A stretch of DNA of 8,616 nucleotides from Desulfotomaculum sp. GTDB lineage: Bacteria; Bacillota; Desulfotomaculia; Desulfotomaculales; Nap2-2B. The stretch spans positions 1 to 8,616 of the forward strand of contig DMIY01000117.1 of the NCBI GenBank assembly GCA_003457075.1, given 5' to 3'. Below the pieces are notes generated by a model. That model was not told the origin of the DNA. It did no database searches and saw nothing but the letters and a program-made list of their open reading frames with translations. A program made the translations under genes and the position numbers. Shown one piece after another: positions 1-6,591 of this stretch. The stretch's first letter is position 1; every line of letters starts with the position of its first letter.

Positions 1-899
1 GGCAGGTGGAAGTTGGTAATCATGGCATCAGTAACTTTAAAACAGTATCCCGGATAGATAAAAAGATCCGTCCAGCCTTTGCCGGGAGATAAGTAACCGC
101 CTTCCCGGGCCGCCGTTTCCAGACAGCGGACGGTGGTGGTGCCTACAGCCACTACCCGCCCCTCTCTTTCCCTAACCGCTTTTACGGCCCGGACAGTTTC
201 CTCACCGACTTCGAATTGCTCGGCGTGCATGTAGTGTCCGGTAATATTTTCCGCCGTTACCGGCCGGAAAGTCCCCAAACCCACATGCAGCAGGATAGTC
301 CTGATCTCTACCCCTTTCCTGCGGATTTTTTCCAGCAGTTCTTCAGTAAAATGCAACCCGGCGGTAGGAGCCGCTACTGACCCCTCCTGCCGGGCGTATA
401 CTGTCTGGTACCGCCGGGGATCACCAGCATATTCCTTTATGTAAGGAGGTAGAGGCATCCTGCCTGTTTCCTGCAGCAAATTTTCAAAAGAGCCTTCGTA
501 AGAAAACTCTATTACCCGGCCGCCAAACTCAGTAGCACCTAGGATCACTCCGGTGAACAACCCGTTGCCGAAAGCCAGGCGGGTAAAAGGTTTTGCCCGT
601 TTCCCGGGACGCACCAGCGCCTCCCACCTGCGGGAACAAAGGGGCTTGAGCAGGAGCACCTCGACTTCCGCCCCGCCTGCCGGCTTTCTGCCGGTTAACC
701 GGGCCGGAATTACCCTGGTATCATTGATCACGAGAAGATCTCCCGCCTTCAAGTAATCTACCACATCTTTGAAAAGCCGGTGGGCTACACCCGGCTTTTC
801 TCTGTAAATTACCATCAGGCGCGATTCATCACGGCGCGGAGCAGGCTCCTGGGCGATCAACGCCGCCGGCAGGTAATAATCAAAGTCGCTTGTTTTCAC
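1..899 (-). CDS. queA: S-adenosylmethionine:tRNA ribosyltransferase-isomerase QueA (C-terminus cut by window edge)
   Basis: QueA transfers and isomerises the ribosyl group of S-adenosylmethionine onto 7-aminomethyl-7-deazaguanine at the wobble position of tRNA, giving epoxyqueuosine; it is cytosolic. The visible 299 complete codons start with MKTSDFDYYLP and contain the family's hallmark blocks: VINDTRVIPARL (about 57-68), APTAGLHFT (about 177-185), LHVGLGTFRPV (about 204-214), VGTTTVRCLE (about 252-261) and TNFHL at the edge. Full-length QueA is about 340 residues, so roughly 40 are missing beyond base 1. The start is a GTG at 897-899 with GGAGG at 906-910, six bases upstream. That GTG overlaps the TGA stop of the preceding gene as GTGA, so translation is probably coupled. 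No separate promoter is visible; expression should depend on the upstream SpoIID-like gene. Family assignment is from sequence recognition and is secure. Confidence 0.96.
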   Translation of the reverse strand, partial: MKTSDFDYYLPAALIAQEPAPRRDESRLMVIYREKPGVAHRLFKDVVDYLKAGDLLVINDTRVIPARLTGRKPAGGAEVEVLLLKPLCSRRWEALVRPGKRAKPFTRLAFGNGLFTGVILGATEFGGRVIEFSYEGSFENLLQETGRMPLPPYIKEYAGDPRRYQTVYARQEGSVAAPTAGLHFTEELLEKIRRKGVEIRTILLHVGLGTFRPVTAENITGHYMHAEQFEVGEETVRAVKAVREREGRVVAVGTTTVRCLETAAREGGYLSPGKGWTDLFIYPGYCFKVTDAMITNFHL

Positions 900-2311
900 T
901 CCTGGCCTCCATAATTACCGGACAATGCAATACCCGTATAATAGTATTTCAAGATGTCCCGGTAACTATAACCCTGCCCGGCAAGACCAAGGGCACCGTA
1001 TTGAGACATTCCCAGGCCGTGTCCATAACCGTTGCCTTCAAAGGTTACCCTCAAGAGCTTTTGCTGCTGGTCGACTTCCTTCTGCATGGTAAAAAACGCA
1101 CTTTTTAAGCCCAGGGCAACCCGCACGGCATTGGCGTTGTATACTTCTTTAACCACTGAATTATCATCTATGTCCAGTCCTTTGACGGCCAGCCGTTTAA
1201 CCCGCTTACCTGTAGAGGTACGCTCCAGTTCCAATAAATCTTCCACCTGGCTGAACTGATAATCCTTAGAGTTAAGCTGGCTTATTAATTGGTCTATTGA
1301 ATAAGCAACTTTCCAGTTGTAATACTTGTCATTAAAATCAGCCGGATCGGGCCTGGCGCGCAGGTAATCCACAGAGTTTTTCCAGACGTCTTCGCTGTTT
1401 TCAGTGGTCCCCCCGCTGCTGCTGTGGAAAACGGCATCCACGGGCAGCCCCCGATAGGTCATGATCAAGCCCCGTGTCTCTTCCACGGCGCGGGTGGTGG
1501 CCGGATTTTCCCCATCGTAACCCTTATAGACCTGGCTGCTTTGCGTGGCCAGGAGATCGAACCCGTACCTGCCGTAGGACCCCAACTGGGCCAGAGCGTA
1601 GCTGCGGGCGGCTACCGCCTGTGCTTTTAATGCCTCTGCCGGCCAGGACGCCGGCATTTCGGAAGGCACTACGCCATACAGGTATTCTTCAACGGGCAGT
1701 TCGTTGATTGCCGTCAGACCCTGTTCGTCCCGGCGAACTTCCAGGTTGCCCCGGTAGCGCTGGCCGCGTCCCTCGCTATAAAGAACCAACAGATTTTGAC
1801 CGCCAGGTTGACCTGCCTCAACCTGCCCCTGTGCGGATAAAATGTTTAAACCAGAAAAGTTCCGTAAAGAAACACTCCGGTTGCCGGCCCCCAGGGCGAT
1901 CATTCCCTCTCCGCTGCTGCGATTTACCAACGCCCCACTGCCGGAAAGAACAGCCACCTGGTACTTATTTTCACGTACCTGAAGGGCGCCGGTAAAAGTA
2001 TTTACCAAAACACCGTTCCTTAGAAGTTCAAGCTGGTTGCCGCTGGTTCGTACCTGCCATCTTTCACCCGGCCGGGGAACGGCCACCGCCTGTTTGCTTC
2101 CCGTGTCGATGATCTGGTAACTGCCTTCGATAGCGAATTCTACCACCGGAACCAGCTGCATCAAACCAACCCGGACGGTACCGGGCTCGATCAGAACTTC
2201 TCCCGCCGCCGCCATTGCCGGCCAAAGCAGAAAAACCAGCAGAAGCGACATCCGCGCCGTTCGCCAACGGAGACGGCCAGGATAAGTCCCCTTAAACATC
2301 ATCTTCAACAT
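896..2311 (-). CDS. SpoIID/LytB-domain protein (putative secreted peptidoglycan lytic transglycosylase)
   Basis: A 471-residue protein with an N-terminal secretion signal or membrane anchor: basic residues in about 11-20 (RLRWRTAR), then a hydrophobic stretch at 21-36 ending in AMAAAG. A variable region with repeated short strands (about 40-190) precedes the SpoIID domain. The core is INELPVEEYLYGVVPSEMP (202-220); Glu218 in PSEMP aligns with the catalytic Glu of SpoIID. It is followed by ALKAQAVAARSYAL (227-240), VFHSSSGGTTE (294-304) and the C-terminal GNGYGHGLGMSQYGA (426-440). Known SpoIID cleaves glycan strands during engulfment, while LytB-type relatives modify vegetative walls, so I do not assign the symbol spoIID. 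The ATG at 2309-2311 has GGAGG at 2319-2323 with a 7-base gap; internal ATGs at codons 4 and 5 have no better ribosome site. The gene overlaps queA by four bases. A SpoIID-domain gene directly before queA is, from memory, common in clostridial relatives. Confidence 0.92.
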   Translation of the reverse strand: MLKMMFKGTYPGRLRWRTARMSLLLVFLLWPAMAAAGEVLIEPGTVRVGLMQLVPVVEFAIEGSYQIIDTGSKQAVAVPRPGERWQVRTSGNQLELLRNGVLVNTFTGALQVRENKYQVAVLSGSGALVNRSSGEGMIALGAGNRSVSLRNFSGLNILSAQGQVEAGQPGGQNLLVLYSEGRGQRYRGNLEVRRDEQGLTAINELPVEEYLYGVVPSEMPASWPAEALKAQAVAARSYALAQLGSYGRYGFDLLATQSSQVYKGYDGENPATTRAVEETRGLIMTYRGLPVDAVFHSSSGGTTENSEDVWKNSVDYLRARPDPADFNDKYYNWKVAYSIDQLISQLNSKDYQFSQVEDLLELERTSTGKRVKRLAVKGLDIDDNSVVKEVYNANAVRVALGLKSAFFTMQKEVDQQQKLLRVTFEGNGYGHGLGMSQYGALGLAGQGYSYRDILKYYYTGIALSGNYGGQE

Positions 2312-2363
2312 AGTTTAGCCTCCAATTAACTGCTGAACATTTGCTTTAAGTTTTCTTCGACAT

Positions 2364-2385
2364 CCGGCCGGGAATTTCCTGCCGG
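2364..2385. repeat. 22-bp imperfect palindrome upstream of the SpoIID-like gene
   Basis: The arms CCGGC (2364-2368) and GCCGG (2381-2385) are exact complements. The inner bases continue the symmetry through GGG-AA/TT-TCC, with one mismatch and one G-T pair, so almost the whole 22 bp is self-complementary. It lies 52 bases upstream of the SpoIID-like start codon. With no loop to speak of, it looks more like a dimer-binding operator than an RNA terminator, but no regulator can be named. Confidence 0.4.
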
Positions 2386-2443
2386 AGAAAGGAGAAAAAA
2401 CCAGGTTCTCCTCATGATCGAAAAAAAATGAAAAACTGTGTCT

Positions 2444-2453
2444 ACAGGCCTGT
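2444..2453. repeat. Perfect 10-bp palindrome ACAGGCCTGT
   Basis: A self-complementary decamer near the middle of the divergent intergenic region. It could be an operator half-way between the two genes, but a 10-bp palindrome can arise by chance and no second copy was noticed nearby. Confidence 0.2.
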
Positions 2454-2518
2454 TCTAAAATTTTTGCCGAAAGAAGAACGGAAACATAGTTCAAGCATAG
2501 AACAAGAAAAGCAAGAGC

Positions 2519-2546
2519 GAAGCAAGAGGGACATTCTTCTTGCTTC
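2519..2546 (+). repeat. 9-bp inverted repeat (stem-loop) upstream of the nucleosidase gene
   Basis: GAAGCAAGA (2519-2527) and TCTTGCTTC (2538-2546) are perfectly complementary, with a 10-base loop. There is no T-run after it, so it is not a typical intrinsic terminator. It lies 56 bases before the nucleosidase ATG and would be in the 5' leader if transcription starts upstream of it. A second near-copy of the left arm (GCAAGAGCG, 2511-2519) precedes it. It may be an operator or an mRNA structure; function is unknown. Confidence 0.4.
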
Positions 2547-2602
2547 CTCGATTTGACACAGGTATTGCTTCTGGTGAATTTGACGATGGAGGAAATGGCC
2601 CG

Positions 2603-3238
2603 ATGGCAGAAAATCCTTTAGTGGGAATGGTAATGGCTACCATGCTTGAGGCAACTTCCATGATAGAAAAGGCTTCGCTTGCGAAGATTGCTGATCAACC
2701 CTTTCTCCTTTATCAAGGCGAAGACCTCGTTTTGGTGATTTCCGGCGTGGGAAAGACTAATGCTGCAATGGCAACCACCTACTGTTGTCTTAAGTATTCT
2801 CCTTTCTGGATCTGTAATTTGGGTGCCGCTGGAGCAACGGACTATTTATACCAGCCAGGAGAGATCTACCATATCGTCAAAGTAATCGAATATGACCGGC
2901 CTCATCTGCGATCAGATTCTCCCCGGATTTATCTCCCATATATCTTACCTGGATTTAAAACTGCAACGCTCGCTACCCAAGACAGGCCGGTTATTGATCA
3001 GGAAGCGCGCAAGGAAATTGCTCCCCTGGCTGACCTTGTGGATATGGAAGCGGCTGCTGTCATCCAGGCGTGCCGGAAATTTGCCACCCCCTGCGTGGTC
3101 TTCAAGTTCGTAAGTGATACGCCTGCGCACTCTCGCCACGACGAGATTGTAGCCCATATAAAATATTACCGCAGTCTCCTCAGTGATTTCTGCTCAAAGT
3201 CAGTGATACCCGCTATCAGAAGATTGCCGCGTCACTGA
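2603..3238 (+). CDS. MTA/SAH nucleosidase-like protein (nucleoside phosphorylase superfamily)
   Basis: A 211-residue cytosolic enzyme of the PNP/UDP phosphorylase fold, nearest in motifs to 5'-methylthioadenosine/S-adenosylhomocysteine nucleosidase. Visible motifs are ISGVGKTNAA (47-56), NLGAAG (72-77), VDMEAAAV (146-153) and FVSD (169-172). Glu149 and Asp172 are 23 residues apart, the same spacing as the ribose-binding Glu174 and catalytic Asp197 of the E. coli enzyme; Glu16 may serve as the N-terminal catalytic Glu. The stretch between GAAG and MEAA is about 25-30 residues shorter than in E. coli, in the part that shapes the substrate pocket, so the substrate is uncertain; futalosine-hydrolase-like or other nucleosidase roles are possible. 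The ATG at 2603 is chosen because GGAGGA (2588-2593) lies nine bases upstream; a longer frame from TTG 2540 has no such site. It stands alone between two intergenic gaps and looks more AT-rich than its neighbours. Confidence 0.8.
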   Translation: MAENPLVGMVMATMLEATSMIEKASLAKIADQPFLLYQGEDLVLVISGVGKTNAAMATTYCCLKYSPFWICNLGAAGATDYLYQPGEIYHIVKVIEYDRPHLRSDSPRIYLPYILPGFKTATLATQDRPVIDQEARKEIAPLADLVDMEAAAVIQACRKFATPCVVFKFVSDTPAHSRHDEIVAHIKYYRSLLSDFCSKSVIPAIRRLPRH

Positions 3239-3395
3239 TTTCCAGAATAATTTTCTTCGGGAATTTTTTGATTTACAATGCCATTTTATAGTGATCGGTA
3301 AGCAGGCGATGAAGACTTAAGAAAATCCCGATCCTCATTCCCCTCCAAAATATTGATAAGCATTAAAACGGCTCAACAATATTTTCCTTTATGTG

Positions 3396-3404
3396 TGTTA
3401 TAAT
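3396..3404 (+). promoter_or_regulatory. Extended -10 promoter for the flavin-reductase gene
   Basis: TGTTATAAT is a perfect TGn-TATAAT extended -10, with TATAAT at 3399-3404, in an AT-rich 211-base gap. There is no good -35 at 16-18 bases; TCAACA at 3373-3378 is too far away (20 bases). Extended -10 promoters can work without a -35. Transcription would start near 3411, giving a leader of about 40 bases before the GTG at 3450. Confidence 0.65.
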
Positions 3405-3449
3405 TAAAAAAGCATTATAAAGGTCAGGAGTAAAAAGGAGGTTAAAATC

Positions 3450-3986
3450 GTGAAGAGCGAAATTCCCGTGGAGGAAGCCTACCGGCTAATCAACCCCGGC
3501 TGCGTGGTGCTGGTCACGTCGGCCTACCGGGACAGGGCCAACGTGATGACGCTGGCCTGGCAGAGCCCCCTTTCCAGGCGCCCACCCCTGGTTGGGATCT
3601 CCGTCGCCCAAACACACTTTACCACCGAGCTAATTATGGCCAGCGAGGAGTTTGCCCTCAATATTCCCGGCGCCGGCCTCTTCAAACAAGTGCAGCAATG
3701 CGGAAAAGTTTCAGGCCGGGAAAAGGATAAATTCAAGGAAACGGGCTTAACGCCGGCGGGGGCAAAAAAAATCCGCGCTCCTTTGATTGCGGAATGTCTA
3801 GGCTACCTGGAATGCGGGGTCGTCGACCGCCACAAGGCGGGCGATCACTTTTTCTTTGTGGGGGAAGTGCTGGCCGCCGGCGTTAAGAGTGATTTCTTTA
3901 GCGAGCGCTGGCAGGAGGTGGCCGAATTCATCCATCACCTGGGCGGAAAATGGTTCTACTTCAGCGGGCGCCGGGAAGAAATTTAA
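3450..3986 (+). CDS. Flavin reductase-like domain protein (FMN-binding, flavoredoxin type)
   Basis: A 178-residue single-domain protein of the flavin reductase-like, FMN-binding split-barrel family. Visible family blocks: NVMTLAWQSPLSRRPPLVGI (31-50), which forms the FMN phosphate and ring site, HFTTELI (56-62), EEFALNIP (66-73), CGKVSGREKDKF (84-95) and GDHFFFVGEV (131-140). The C-terminus ends LGGKWFYFSGR. Members bind FMN and pass electrons from NAD(P)H or partner redox proteins; anaerobe flavoredoxins are one subgroup. The exact electron donor and acceptor cannot be read here. The length fits the family. The GTG start at 3450 is supported by a strong AAGGAGG at 3435-3441, eight bases away. 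It appears monocistronic: it has its own extended -10 promoter and the next gene is convergent. A GC-rich hairpin surrounds the TAA stop. Confidence 0.88.
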   Translation: MKSEIPVEEAYRLINPGCVVLVTSAYRDRANVMTLAWQSPLSRRPPLVGISVAQTHFTTELIMASEEFALNIPGAGLFKQVQQCGKVSGREKDKFKETGLTPAGAKKIRAPLIAECLGYLECGVVDRHKAGDHFFFVGEVLAAGVKSDFFSERWQEVAEFIHHLGGKWFYFSGRREEI

Positions 3987-4005
3987 ATTTACTCCCAGGC
4001 GCCCG
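3965..4005 (+). repeat. GC-rich stem-loop spanning the stop codon of the flavin-reductase gene
   Basis: CGGGCGCC (3965-3972) pairs perfectly with GGCGCCCG (3998-4005), and the stem can extend through GG/CC (3974-3975 with 3995-3996) after one mismatch. The loop holds the AT-rich palindrome AAATTTAAATTT with the TAA stop at 3984-3986. No T-run follows, so it is not a standard intrinsic terminator; a 3'-end stabilising hairpin or a Rho-assisted or poorly formed terminator is possible. Confidence 0.55.
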
Positions 4006-4091
4006 GGGTACAGGGAGATGATCGTTTGTTCTACGAAGCTTTTCTAAAATTCATAGTCTCCCAAAAGACCCAAAAATATGCGAAAAAAATA

Positions 4092-4787
4092 TTATACCGT
4101 TGCCCGTTGCAGGGCTTCTTCTAAAAAGCTGACTAACAGCTTTTTTTCCTGACCGTTGAATTCAGAAACATGCTTGTGAAATTTCCCTACCTTTGTTGTT
4201 ATTGCAGTATTTATTGCCTCGCGCATATTTCTTACCATTGTGCCCAGTACGGCGCCTGTGAACAGGCTGAGCATCTGTTCCGGTTTGGGAGCCAGTTGGA
4301 GCAAGTTTTCGATTGACTGAATGCTCCGGTTACCCAGAGAACGGACGTAGACAATTAAAAGTGTAATGGTATAAGCGCTGAAAGTAATTGGTACTTCCAG
4401 CGTACGCATTTCCTCCAACAATTCCTCCATAATTTTTTTGGAGTCGATTTTTATTATGTTATCGAACATACTCAGCAGCCTTTCTTTTACCATCAACCAA
4501 TCTTCCCCACCGCTAAGCTCTATCGTTTCTTCCTGTAGAATATGTTGGGCACGGTCTGTAGGCAGGAAAAAAACCTGTGAACGGCCGGAATTCCGTTCCT
4601 CACGGATTACTGCGTATTCGATATTCAACAGGCCTTCACTTTCCAGTTCACTTAGTATATCGTAGGCTGTCCATTTGCTGACTCCTAACGCCTGGGCTAC
4701 AGTTGTATAATGTACCGGCTGTCCTGTGTCCTGGTACAGTGTATTGGTTTTAGAAAGAAACTCCCTGCGACGTTTAGTTAAGGCCAC
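4092..4787 (-). CDS. Winged-helix transcriptional regulator with uncharacterised C-terminal domain
   Basis: A 231-residue protein I do not recognise as a named family. Residues 1-55 form a helix-turn-helix: LTKRRREFLSK, then HYTTVAQALGVSKWTAYDIL with a recognition helix at about 37-50, then LESEGLL. A basic beta wing follows (about 56-76, REERNSGRSQVFFLPT). The layout is like LexA, MarR or Lrp N-terminal domains. Residues about 95-231 are predicted mostly helical (ERLLSMFDNI, KKIMEELLEEM, FSAYTITLLIVYVRSL, PEQMLSLFTGAVLGTMVRNM) and could be a ligand-sensing or dimerisation domain; no cofactor motif or Cys cluster is seen. The GTG start at 4785-4787 has AGGAGG at 4798-4803, ten bases upstream. 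It has its own promoter and is divergent from the pyr operon, so it may regulate itself or pyr genes; that is inference. Its 3' end faces the flavin-reductase gene. A T7 run (minus strand, 4083-4089) follows its stop but without a convincing hairpin. Confidence 0.8.
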   Translation of the reverse strand: MALTKRRREFLSKTNTLYQDTGQPVHYTTVAQALGVSKWTAYDILSELESEGLLNIEYAVIREERNSGRSQVFFLPTDRAQHILQEETIELSGGEDWLMVKERLLSMFDNIIKIDSKKIMEELLEEMRTLEVPITFSAYTITLLIVYVRSLGNRSIQSIENLLQLAPKPEQMLSLFTGAVLGTMVRNMREAINTAITTKVGKFHKHVSEFNGQEKKLLVSFLEEALQRATV

Positions 4788-4843
4788 TATCTAACTTCCT
4801 CCTATCTGAACCAGGATTTAGCAAAAGACTCAATTATAAGTTA

Positions 4844-4872
4844 ATTTTAAATTATTAAGACATACTTGTCAA
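4844..4872 (-). promoter_or_regulatory. Sigma-A-type promoter of the winged-helix regulator gene
   Basis: On the minus strand there is a perfect -35 TTGACA (plus 4867-4872), a 17-base spacer and a -10 TAAAAT (plus 4844-4849, five of six consensus). Transcription would start near 4837, leaving a leader of about 50 bases before the GTG at 4787. Its -35 is only 26 bases from the -35 of the divergent pyr promoter, so one bound protein could affect both. Confidence 0.75.
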
Positions 4873-4898
4873 GATTCAAAAGGAAAGGAAAAATATTA

Positions 4899-4927
4899 TT
4901 GACTTGAGGGCCGGGTTCTGATAAACT
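4899..4927 (+). promoter_or_regulatory. Promoter of the pyr operon
   Basis: TTGACT (4899-4904, five of six) is followed after exactly 17 bases by TAAACT (4922-4927, four of six). Transcription would start near 4934, just upstream of the PyrR-binding hairpin, as expected for an attenuated pyr leader. No other good promoter lies between here and pyrR. Confidence 0.65.
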
Positions 4928-4945
4928 TGGAGAAACGATAAATAA

Positions 4946-4979
4946 TCCTTTAAAGACGGTCCGGCGAGGCCGGTAAGGA
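4946..4979 (+). promoter_or_regulatory. PyrR-binding hairpin (anti-antiterminator) in the pyr leader
   Basis: TCCGGCGAGGC (4960-4970) fits the PyrR-binding loop consensus UCCNGNGAGGY. It sits in a two-part stem: TCCTT (4946-4950) pairs with AAGGA (4975-4979), and CGG-CC (4957-4962, T4960 bulged) pairs with GG-CCG (4968-4972), around a GGCGA loop and a purine-rich internal loop. In known systems PyrR with UMP or UTP stabilises this hairpin, freeing the terminator arm downstream. The 3' arm here is the same segment used by the antiterminator, so the two are exclusive. Confidence 0.9.
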
Positions 4980-5023
4980 ACATAGTGAATTTACGTGTAG
5001 GAAAAACTATGTCTGCTTGCCGG
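4970..5023 (+). promoter_or_regulatory. Antiterminator stem of the pyr attenuator
   Basis: CCGGTAAG (4970-4977) pairs with CTTGCCGG (5016-5023; seven Watson-Crick pairs and one G-U). After a small internal loop, ACATAGT (4980-4986) pairs with ACTATGT (5006-5012). It takes the 3' arm of the PyrR-binding hairpin and the 5' arm of the terminator, so its formation blocks both. This is the default read-through form expected when PyrR is not bound to the RNA. Confidence 0.85.
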
Positions 5024-5040
5024 TGGTAAGCAGACATTTT
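5009..5040 (+). terminator. Intrinsic terminator of the pyr attenuator
   Basis: ATGTCTGCTTGCC (5009-5021) pairs with GGTAAGCAGACAT (5025-5037) as a 13-bp stem with one G-U pair and a three-base GGT loop. It is followed by only four T residues (5037-5040) before AGTG. It lies 25 bases before the pyrR ATG and competes with the antiterminator. On the minus strand the same hairpin is followed by a run of five T (plus 5002-5006), so it might also stop antisense transcription. Confidence 0.85.
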
Positions 5041-5055
5041 AGTGCAAGGGGGTAG

Positions 5056-5616
<561 letters not shown>

Positions 5617-5649
5617 GCAAGGGAGCATTTTCGGGAAAGGGGCGGCCGG

Positions 5650-6591
5650 ATGAAGCTAAAAAGAAAAGATTTGCTGGGTCTTGCAGGACTGGAAACACAG
5701 GAAATCAATCTTATCCTGGATACAGCAGTTCCCATGAAGGAAATTGCTTCCCGGCCGGTTAAAAAAGTACCCGTTTTACGCGGCCGCACCATAGTGAATA
5801 TCTTCTATGAGCCCAGTACCCGCACCCGCGTTTCCTTTGAATTGGCTGCCAAGCACTTAAGCGCCGACAGTATAAATATCCCGGCCGCAGCCAGCAGCGT
5901 AGTCAAGGGCGAAAGCATAAAAGATACTGCCCGTACCATTGCGGCCATGGGAGCAGATGTGGTGGTAATCCGTCACCCGCTGGCCGGAGCAGCGCAATTG
6001 CTGGCCGGGACGGTGGAGGCGGCAGTTATCAATGCCGGCGACGGGGCACGTGAGCATCCTACCCAGGGCCTTTTGGATATGTTCACCGTGCGGGAGAAAA
6101 AAGGTACTCTGGCGGGGCTTAAAGTGGCCATTATCGGAGACATTTTACACAGCCGCGTGGCCCGCTCGAATATATGGGGATTTTTGAAGATGGGAGCGCA
6201 GGTGGCAATTTGTGGTCCTGCTACCATGATGCCGCCGGAGATCAATCGTACCGGCGCGGTGGTTTATCACCGGATAGAGGATGCGCTGGAGGGCGCCGAT
6301 GTAATAATGATGCTGCGCATCCAACGGGAAAGGCAAAAGGCGGGTCTTTTTCCCAGCCTGCGGGAGTACAGCCGTTTATTTGGTTTGAATCGAGAGAGGT
6401 TGTTCCTGGCCAAACCGGATGCCCTGGTGATGCACCCTGGTCCTGTGAACAGGGGGGTAGAAATTACTGGGGAAGTGGCCGATCACCCGCGATCGGTAAT
6501 CAATGAACAGGTGACTAACGGCGTGGCGGTACGGATGGCTATTTTATACCTGTTTGCCGGGGGAGGAACAGATGATGAAGCTGCTGATTAA
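5650..6591 (+). CDS. pyrB: Aspartate carbamoyltransferase catalytic subunit PyrB
   Basis: PyrB joins carbamoyl phosphate and aspartate to N-carbamoyl-aspartate, the committed step of pyrimidine synthesis. The 313-residue chain has the carbamoyl-phosphate loop [13 protein letters not shown] (52-64), the mobile 80s-loop SSVVKGES (82-89, with the active-site Lys87), [10 protein letters not shown] (134-143), the aspartate-side IQRER (224-228) and [12 protein letters not shown] (261-272). Length and lack of a following pyrI regulatory subunit suggest the Bacillus-type unregulated catalytic trimer, so control would come from PyrR rather than allostery. The ATG at 5650 has AAAGGGG (5636-5642) seven bases upstream. 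The 33-base gap after pyrR is too short for a second attenuator, and there is no pyrP uracil permease gene between pyrR and pyrB as in Bacillus subtilis. Its last 20 bases overlap pyrC. Confidence 0.97.
   Translation: MKLKRKDLLGLAGLETQEINLILDTAVPMKEIASRPVKKVPVLRGRTIVNIFYEPSTRTRVSFELAAKHLSADSINIPAAASSVVKGESIKDTARTIAAMGADVVVIRHPLAGAAQLLAGTVEAAVINAGDGAREHPTQGLLDMFTVREKKGTLAGLKVAIIGDILHSRVARSNIWGFLKMGAQVAICGPATMMPPEINRTGAVVYHRIEDALEGADVIMMLRIQRERQKAGLFPSLREYSRLFGLNRERLFLAKPDALVMHPGPVNRGVEITGEVADHPRSVINEQVTNGVAVRMAILYLFAGGGTDDEAAD

Larger units (their letters stand above)
2312..2602. other. Divergent intergenic region between the SpoIID-like gene and the nucleosidase gene
   Basis: About 290 bases with no credible gene, visibly more AT-rich than the minus-strand genes to its left. 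It must hold the promoters for both divergent genes, but I cannot identify a convincing -35/-10 pair for either. A perfect TTGACA at 2553-2558 has only a poor -10 (TGAATT, 2575-2580) and would leave a leader of only about 15 bases before the ATG at 2603. The region holds three inverted repeats, listed separately, and a purine-rich stretch (about 2466-2530) with repeated AAGCAAGAG-like units. Confidence 0.6.

Noticed and set aside
2553..2580. TTGACA as a promoter for the nucleosidase gene
   Set aside because: The -35 is perfect but the best -10 at proper spacing (TGAATT) matches only three of six, and the start site would leave almost no leader.
2540..2602. Upstream TTG start for the nucleosidase gene (21 extra residues)
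   Set aside because: No ribosome binding site before it, the extra residues do not look like the family N-terminus, and the TTG lies inside the right arm of an inverted repeat. ATG 2603 has GGAGGA nine bases upstream.
3239..3272. Hairpin with TTTTTT just after the nucleosidase stop as an intrinsic terminator
   Set aside because: A T-run is present, but only very weak AT-rich pairing (TTCC/GGGAA) can be drawn before it.
3293..3333. Inverted repeat GATCGG / CCGATC as terminator of the nucleosidase gene
   Set aside because: Only six pairs with a 29-base loop and no T-run after it.
4013..4062. GGGAGA / TCTCCC pairing between the convergent genes as a bidirectional terminator
   Set aside because: Six pairs around a 38-base loop with no further stem and no adjoining T-run.
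4083..4089. T7 run (minus strand) as the terminator of the winged-helix regulator
   Set aside because: The only nearby stem is a four-pair GCCC/GGGC at the very end of the gene, too weak and about a dozen bases away.
6554..6571. TTG start for pyrC
   Set aside because: It would place the GGGGGAGG ribosome site inside the gene; the ATGs at 6572 and 6575 fit that site and the family N-terminus.
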